In this document: positions 6,109 to 10,540 of the stretch, piece after piece
Layout: the number at the start of each line of letters is the position of its first letter
How positions within the stretch are numbered: the stretch's first letter is position 1
Origin: Pseudopedobacter sp.
GTDB lineage: Bacteria > Bacteroidota > Bacteroidia > Sphingobacteriales > Sphingobacteriaceae
Direction: 5' to 3'
DNA length: 10,540 nucleotides
Assembly: GCA_014378285.1 (NCBI GenBank)
Contig: JACMNZ010000251.1
Span: 1 to 10,540 of the forward strand
Translations under genes and position numbers: made by a program
The notes under the pieces: model-generated
What the model was told of the DNA's origin: nothing
The model's database searches: none
Seen by the model: only the letters and a program-made list of their open reading frames with translations

Positions 6109-6711
6109 ATGAATTACAAACAAAATTTAAACACTTTTATTATTTTATGTGCATTATGCACCCTGGGTATTTTTTACACTTCATGTAAAGCTAAAAAACC
6201 TGTAGCCCAACCTACAAATCAAGTACCTGTGAAAGAGGTTGTTGACGAACCAAAAAAAGCTGAACCTGTAAAATCTGTTGATACTGATAACGACGGTGTG
6301 CCTGATGACATAGACGATTGCCCAGAAGTTAAGGGAACTTCAGATAACGGAGGTTGCCCCAAAGTAATGGATAAATCATTTGATTCAAAAAACATACAGT
6401 TCGAGTTTAATTCATCGGTATTAAAAACTTCTTCTTATGCAACTTTAGAAAAAATTGCTTCCCAGATTAAAAAATATGGTAGCACTAAATTTTTATTGAG
6501 CGGAAATTCTTCTGCCGAAGGAACCGAAAATAGAAATATGATGCTTTCAGTTGATAGAGCAAATGCGGTAAAGACTTATTTGGTAAACAACGGAATTTCC
6601 TCTAATAGGTTAATTACCGAAGGTTTTGGAGAATCTAAACCAATTGCAAATAATTCTACCGAGGAAGGTAGGGTTTTAAATAGAAGGGTAGAAATTGCTA
6701 TCCAAAAATAA
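6109..6711 (+). CDS. OmpA-family lipoprotein with thrombospondin type 3 repeat
   Basis: A 200-residue predicted outer-membrane lipoprotein. A lipoprotein signal peptide covers residues 1-25, with a hydrophobic core at about 9-22 and a likely lipidated C26 (IFYTSC). The residues after the cysteine (KAKKP) are basic, so the acidic Bacteroidota surface-export signal is absent and a periplasm-facing anchor is more likely. A Pro/Lys/Val-rich linker follows. Residues 58-84 form a calcium-binding type TSP3 segment (DTDNDGVPDDIDDCP). The OmpA C-terminal domain spans about 95-200, ending EEGRVLNRRVEIAIQK, and normally binds peptidoglycan. R150 of the binding site is present, but the usual aspartate position is Ser (S135). 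The role is probably linking the outer membrane to the cell wall. The ATG at 6109 is chosen over a TTG at 6103. It is monocistronic with its own terminator. Confidence 0.93.
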   Translation: MNYKQNLNTFIILCALCTLGIFYTSCKAKKPVAQPTNQVPVKEVVDEPKKAEPVKSVDTDNDGVPDDIDDCPEVKGTSDNGGCPKVMDKSFDSKNIQFEFNSSVLKTSSYATLEKIASQIKKYGSTKFLLSGNSSAEGTENRNMMLSVDRANAVKTYLVNNGISSNRLITEGFGESKPIANNSTEEGRVLNRRVEIAIQK

Positions 6712-6729
6712 ATAGCTTTAATTTTAAAA

Positions 6730-6765
6730 AAAACAGAATCGTTTGAGAAAACACGGTTCTGTTTT
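6730..6765 (+). terminator. Intrinsic terminator of the OmpA lipoprotein gene
   Basis: AAAACAGAATCG (6730-6741) pairs with CGGTTCTGTTTT (6754-6765), including one G-T wobble, around a 12-base loop. The 3' arm ends in four T residues followed by an AT-rich stretch. It lies 18 bp after the OmpA stop and 27 bp before the ATG of the MutS-like gene, so the latter probably has its own promoter or depends on readthrough. Confidence 0.75.
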
Positions 6766-6792
6766 ATATTGAGATATGATTTTAAATTTATA

Positions 6793-8583
6793 ATGGTCGA
6801 TTATTTACAACTGAAAATAGAATTAGAAAGCGAAATAAAAGCTTTGAAAAAGTCGGTTAATCAATATTCATTTGGAAGATTGATTTTATTTGGAATTGAT
6901 ATTTTGTTAATTTATCTATTTTTTAATCAAGGTATTACAGCATTAATTATAGTTGTTATTTTATCATTAATTGGCTTTATGTTTTTGGTTAAAAAGCAAT
7001 TGAAATGTCAAGATAAATTAAAATTTTTAAGCACTAAAAAGTTATTGATTGAAAATGAAATAAATATAAAGGATAATAAAATTAATATTTATAACAACGG
7101 GGATAGTTTTTGTAATCCTCAGCATCCTTATACAGATGATTTAGATATTTTTGGCCCACATTCTTTATTTGCATACTTAAATAGAAGCGCAACAAATGAA
7201 AGTCAAGACATTCTGACTAATTTTTTGAAAGCTACCTCTACAAAAATCCAAATAGAAGAAAGACAAATTGCAATTGAAGAATTAGCTAATAAAACAGAAG
7301 AGTCTTTAAATTTTAGGACCAGATTATTTGATATCGATAAATCTGAAATCGAAGTCATAAAAACTTTTTTTAAAGATTTTTTACCTAATAAGCTAGATTT
7401 TTTAAATGCCAAATTTGTTAATATTCTCATTTTATTAACTCCAGTCTTATCTATTGCAGTTTTAATTTTAGCCATGATATTCAATGGGATTTTATGGAAC
7501 ATCTTCGGACTGATATTATTATTTAGTGGCGTGGGATACATGTTTTATAAACAAAAAATAGATCAGATTCATGAACAGATAGGAAAAAATGTTAATGGAT
7601 TGTCTCATTATGCAGAAAATATAAAATGGATTGAAAATGAGGAATGGAAAAGCGCTTTGTTAATTCAATTCAAATCATCCATAAAAAAGAACGAGCTAAT
7701 TAGCCAAGAAATTTTTTCTCTATCAAAAATATTAAACAGTTTAAATAGTAGGTTAAACCCGATAGTTGGTATTTTCCTAAATCTATTTTTTCAATGGGAT
7801 TTAAGAACCTTGAAAAAACTATCAAAATGGGAAATTAAAAATAAAGTAGAAATTGTTAATGCTTTTGATGTTTTAGTCAATTTTGAGGCTTTAATTAGCT
7901 TAAGTACATTTAGTTTTAATCATTCTAATTGGATATATCCAAAAATCAATGAACAATATTGTTTCAAATCAGAAGCAATTGGTCATCCATTGATAAATCA
8001 GAATGAAAGAGTAGATAATGATTTTAACTTAGCTAAAAATATTACAGTGGATGTGATTACGGGCTCTAACATGGCAGGGAAATCAACTTTTTTAAGAACC
8101 GTTGGTATTAATATGGTGTTAGCTTATGCAGGTGCAAAAGTTTGCGCTAAAAACATGGAGACTTCCATTTTTAGTTTAATCAGTTATATGCGTATTAAAG
8201 ATTCTTTGGCCAACCAAACATCTACATTTAAAGCAGAGATTGACCGTTTAAAGATGATTTTAGATTTTACTCAATCCCATCAAAACAGTTTTGTTTTAAT
8301 TGACGAAATGCTAAGAGGAACAAATAGTAAGGATAAATATTTGGGTTCTAAAGTATTTATCAAAAAACTGATTGCACAACAAACTCCAGGATTTATTGCC
8401 ACTCATGATCTTCAAATTGCAGAACTTGAAAAAGAATATCCTACTCAATTAAGAAATTTCAATTTTGATATTACTATAGAAAACCAAGAGATGTTTTTTG
8501 ATTATAAAATTAAAAATGGGGAATGCAAAACTTTTAATGCTTCTATTCTTTTAAAGGCAATTGGGATAGAGATTGAAGGTTAA
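6793..8583 (+). CDS. Membrane-anchored MutS-family ATPase
   Basis: A 596-residue protein with a MutS-type ATPase at the C-terminus and membrane segments in the N-terminal half. Two hydrophobic helices lie at about 28-46 and 49-67. A MutS core-like stretch follows (GPHSLFAYLNRSATNESQ at 121-138, then IEERQIAIEEL at 154-164, resembling the MutS lever/core). A second hydrophobic pair is at about 208-230 and 233-252. The ATPase has HPLI and N-x-D-F before it, Walker A GSNMAGKST (424-432), STFKAEIDRL (477-486), Walker B FVLIDEMLRGT (500-510) and ATHD with H538. The mismatch-recognition domain with its Phe-x-Glu motif is absent. Canonical mismatch repair is therefore unlikely, and the real substrate is unknown. 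Similar MutS-domain proteins are usually labelled only as MutS-related. The ATG at 6793 is chosen over a TTG at 6769 close to the upstream terminator. The stop is 9 bp from the convergent namZ stop. Confidence 0.88.
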   Translation: MVDYLQLKIELESEIKALKKSVNQYSFGRLILFGIDILLIYLFFNQGITALIIVVILSLIGFMFLVKKQLKCQDKLKFLSTKKLLIENEINIKDNKINIYNNGDSFCNPQHPYTDDLDIFGPHSLFAYLNRSATNESQDILTNFLKATSTKIQIEERQIAIEELANKTEESLNFRTRLFDIDKSEIEVIKTFFKDFLPNKLDFLNAKFVNILILLTPVLSIAVLILAMIFNGILWNIFGLILLFSGVGYMFYKQKIDQIHEQIGKNVNGLSHYAENIKWIENEEWKSALLIQFKSSIKKNELISQEIFSLSKILNSLNSRLNPIVGIFLNLFFQWDLRTLKKLSKWEIKNKVEIVNAFDVLVNFEALISLSTFSFNHSNWIYPKINEQYCFKSEAIGHPLINQNERVDNDFNLAKNITVDVITGSNMAGKSTFLRTVGINMVLAYAGAKVCAKNMETSIFSLISYMRIKDSLANQTSTFKAEIDRLKMILDFTQSHQNSFVLIDEMLRGTNSKDKYLGSKVFIKKLIAQQTPGFIATHDLQIAELEKEYPTQLRNFNFDITIENQEMFFDYKIKNGECKTFNASILLKAIGIEIEG

Positions 8584-8592
8584 ATTTTGTAG

Positions 8593-9831
8593 TTAGTTGT
8601 ATAGCAGATATTCCTTACGTTTTACTTTATAATTGTTTAAAACAGGCTGCCAACTATCTCTAATTTCTTTCTCGTTTTTTCCGGCCTTAATTTGTTGCAT
8701 TAAAATATCATTACCTGCCAATTTGTTAAAGAAAGGATTAAAAAAATGTTCCTTATCCGGGAAGGCTTTATAGATATCCAACAGTAATTTAATGTTCAAT
8801 TGCTTTTCATTTCGTATTTTTTCTAAATCCATTTTTCTAAAATCAATCCCATAGCAAAGCTGATTTTCTAATGGTGGGTTTTTGCTCATTCCATCAATAC
8901 TTTTTGGGGTAAAAGTGAAATTATAATTATCTTTTAATAAAGGATGACCCAAAACCTGAAAAGGAAATAAAGTCCCCCTACCTTGGCTTAAAACAGTTCC
9001 TTCAAATAAACATAAACTTGGATATAAATAGATAGAAAGATTATTTGGAAGGTTTGGAGATGGTTTTACAGGTAATATATATTCATCGCTATGTTTGTAA
9101 TTAGCATTTTTTATGATAATTAATTCACATTTTTTTGCACCATTTAACCAACCCTCACCATTAATCATTTGTGCAAACTCGGCAACCGTTAAACCATGGG
9201 AAATTGGTATTGGATGCATCCCAACTCCAGATTTAAAATTGGGGTTTAAGATTGGTCCATCTATCAAATCTCCGTTGGGGTTTGGTCGGTCTAAAATCAT
9301 TAACGGAATATCATAATCGGCGCAAGCCTGCATAATTTTAGCCATCGTAATGGTATAGGTGTAAAATCTAGCGCCAACATCTTGTATGTCAAAAACCATT
9401 AAATCAATATTTTTAAGGTCTTCTTTTGATGGTGCACTTTTAGCTCCGTAAAGAGAAATTACCAAAAATCCGGTTTTTTTATCAACGTAATTCCCAACTT
9501 TTTCACCAGCATCGGCATTTCCCCTAAAACCATGTTCGGGGCCAAAAACGGCTTTAATATTTATACCTAAACTTTTTAAGGTATCAACCAAAGGCACACC
9601 ATTTATTTCTGCAGTTTGATTGATAACCAAACCTACTTTTTTACCTTTTAAAATAGATAAATATTTTTTAGTTTGATCAGCACCTGTTAATATCTTAATT
9701 TGAACCTTTGCAGATATATTTTGGTCAGTCTTTTTATCAAATGTTTCTATTTTTGCCATACTGCAAATATTACAAGCCACCCAAAAAGGCATCGTTAAAA
9801 GAAAAAACACATTAAACCTTATATTTATCAT
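8593..9831 (-). CDS. namZ: Exo-beta-N-acetylmuramidase NamZ family (DUF1343, GH171)
   Basis: Proteins of the DUF1343/YbbC family were shown in Bacillus subtilis and Tannerella forsythia to be exo-acting N-acetylmuramidases that remove MurNAc from the ends of peptidoglycan fragments (GH171). This 412-residue protein has the family hallmarks: KGKKVGLVINQTA (62-74), VFGPEHGFRG (95-104, with the conserved E99 as a catalytic candidate), FDIQDVGARFYTY (147-159), LDRPNPNG (180-187), LPNNLSIYLYPS (261-272) and FEGTVLSQGRGT (276-287). The N-terminus (about 5-19) is hydrophobic and is followed by C20 in FWVAC. It is therefore exported, either as a lipoprotein with an untypical Trp at -3 or as a soluble periplasmic enzyme. 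It would work in muropeptide breakdown or MurNAc recycling. It is divergent from the permease gene and convergent with the MutS-like gene. No NagZ or amidase gene is beside it in the window. Confidence 0.93.
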   Translation of the reverse strand: MINIRFNVFFLLTMPFWVACNICSMAKIETFDKKTDQNISAKVQIKILTGADQTKKYLSILKGKKVGLVINQTAEINGVPLVDTLKSLGINIKAVFGPEHGFRGNADAGEKVGNYVDKKTGFLVISLYGAKSAPSKEDLKNIDLMVFDIQDVGARFYTYTITMAKIMQACADYDIPLMILDRPNPNGDLIDGPILNPNFKSGVGMHPIPISHGLTVAEFAQMINGEGWLNGAKKCELIIIKNANYKHSDEYILPVKPSPNLPNNLSIYLYPSLCLFEGTVLSQGRGTLFPFQVLGHPLLKDNYNFTFTPKSIDGMSKNPPLENQLCYGIDFRKMDLEKIRNEKQLNIKLLLDIYKAFPDKEHFFNPFFNKLAGNDILMQQIKAGKNEKEIRDSWQPVLNNYKVKRKEYLLYN

Positions 9832-9841
9832 TTTTAAAAGA

Positions 9842-9870
9842 TTGATTTTATAGAATTGATTGCATATTTG
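9842..9870 (+). promoter_or_regulatory. Candidate promoter for the ABC permease gene
   Basis: TTG (9842-9844) lies 18 bp before CATATTTG (9863-9870), which matches TAnnTTTG at all but the first base. This fits the usual Bacteroidota -33/-7 spacing and would give a leader of about 20 bases before the TTG start at 9896. Consensus match only. Confidence 0.35.
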
Positions 9871-9895
9871 CGATTATCAAATTAACAAAAAGCTT

Positions 9896-10540
9896 TTGAA
9901 TTTAGGATTATTTATAGCTAACAGAATTTCGCTAAAAGCAGAACGCACTTTCTCTAAATTGATTGTTAGGATTGCTATTGTTGGCATTATGCTTGGATTG
10001 GGGGTAATGATTTTATCATTAGGAATTGTTAAAGGATTTAAGGCTGAAATTAGAGAAAAAGTAAGGGGATTTAATGGTGATATCCAATTTATTAAATATG
10101 ATTTAAATTCATCTTATGAAAATTCGCCGTTTACCCTACAGCCCAAATATTTATCTGATGCAAAAAAGGAAAAAGGGGTGGAGCATATTGTTCCGTTTGC
10201 TACAAAACCGGGTATCATAAAAGCAAATAATGAAGTTGAAGGGGTTGTTTTAAAGGGAGTTGATTCAAATTACGATTGGTCTTATTTTAAGAATATATTA
10301 ATTTCAGGTAAAACGATTAATTTTTCTGATAGTGTTGCTGCCTCTAAACAAATTATCGTATCAGAAAAACTGGCAAAACGTTTAAATCTTAAAGTAGGCG
10401 ATGATTTCTTGATGTATTTTATACAAGAAACTTTAAGAAAAAGGAAGTTTGAGATTGTTGGAATTTATAACACAGGTGTAGAAGAAGTTGATAAAACTTA
10501 TGTGATTGGAGATATTTCCTTAATTAGAAAATTAAACGAT
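9896..10540 (+). CDS. FtsX/LolC-type ABC transporter permease, N-terminal part (cut by window edge)
   Basis: The frame is open from the TTG at 9896 to the window end (215 codons). A short basic cytoplasmic N-terminus (NLGLFIANRISLKAERTFSK) precedes the first transmembrane helix at about 22-45 (IVRIAIVGIMLGLGVMILSL). After this comes VKGFKAEIREKVRGFNGDI, typical of LolC/LolE-like permeases, and the start of the MacB-type periplasmic domain (GVDSNYDW, IVSEKLAKRLNLKVGD). The remaining three membrane helices lie beyond the window. Such permeases form mechanotransmission ABC transporters. Lipoprotein release (LolCDE) is the likeliest role, but FtsX-like or macrolide-type exporters of the same fold cannot be excluded. 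The TTG start is chosen because no in-frame ATG occurs between the upstream stop (9857-9859) and the first membrane helix, and the family N-terminus begins here. It is divergent from namZ. Confidence 0.88.
   Translation, partial: MNLGLFIANRISLKAERTFSKLIVRIAIVGIMLGLGVMILSLGIVKGFKAEIREKVRGFNGDIQFIKYDLNSSYENSPFTLQPKYLSDAKKEKGVEHIVPFATKPGIIKANNEVEGVVLKGVDSNYDWSYFKNILISGKTINFSDSVAASKQIIVSEKLAKRLNLKVGDDFLMYFIQETLRKRKFEIVGIYNTGVEEVDKTYVIGDISLIRKLND

Noticed and set aside
6769..6792. Extended TTG start for the MutS-like gene (similar TTG extensions at 95, 5921 and 6103 for other genes)
   Set aside because: In each case an in-frame ATG follows within a few codons and fits the family N-terminus better; the one at 6769 abuts the OmpA terminator and the one at 5921 lies in a promoter-like box.
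7203..7541. Minus-strand open frame of 112 codons
   Set aside because: Antisense to the MutS-like gene and without domain features.
9113..9316. Plus-strand open frame of 67 codons
   Set aside because: Antisense to the conserved centre of namZ; no recognisable protein.
1..10540. Possible defence island, phage remnant, insertion sequence, CRISPR array, tRNA or riboswitch
   Set aside because: No transposase, integrase, long terminal inverted repeat, spaced direct-repeat array or tRNA-like cloverleaf was seen; the genes are ordinary core or envelope genes with uniform AT-rich composition.

Overview
The window looks like ordinary chromosome of a low-GC Bacteroidota, most likely a Sphingobacteriaceae (Pedobacter-like) member. 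This rests on the AT-rich sequence, the lack of Shine-Dalgarno sequences before starts, several TAnnTTTG-type -7 promoter boxes, a Bacteroidota-type YidC of about 600 residues next to pyrG, and a TSP3-plus-OmpA lipoprotein. The lineage is inferred from gene and protein style, not from a database search.

Layout. Positions 1-102 hold the start of pyrE (minus strand, cut by the window edge). Its start codon overlaps that of a divergent NUDIX hydrolase (101-703, plus). A bidirectional terminator (724-758) separates the NUDIX gene from the minus-strand pair pyrG-yidC (4232 down to 775), which has a 32-bp gap and probably forms one transcript. Divergent from pyrG is an acidic protein of unknown function (4436-4867). 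It converges on a second minus-strand cluster: a stand-alone receiver protein (5909-5541), rlmH (5499-5026) and a 42-residue single-pass membrane protein (5016-4888). On the plus strand follow an OmpA-family lipoprotein (6109-6711) with its own terminator, and a membrane-anchored MutS-family ATPase (6793-8583). A minus-strand NamZ/DUF1343 muramidase (9831-8593) converges on the MutS-like gene with only 9 bp between stops. The window ends in an FtsX/LolC-type ABC permease (from 9896, TTG start) that is divergent from namZ.

How the genes fit together. pyrE and pyrG are pyrimidine nucleotide genes (UMP and CTP synthesis). YidC, the OmpA lipoprotein, NamZ and the LolC-like permease all act at the envelope: membrane protein insertion, peptidoglycan-associated outer membrane function, muropeptide breakdown, and possibly lipoprotein release. 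RlmH is a ribosome modification enzyme. Apart from pyrG-yidC and the receiver-rlmH-small protein run, the genes look like independent transcription units.

I found no mobile element, CRISPR array, tRNA, rRNA or defence island. The items most worth a second look are the MutS-family ATPase with two transmembrane hairpins, the unannotated small membrane protein behind rlmH, the pyrE/NUDIX start-codon overlap, the palindrome at the candidate pyrG promoter, and the OmpA domain lacking the usual peptidoglycan-binding aspartate. No gap without a gene exceeds about 205 bp.
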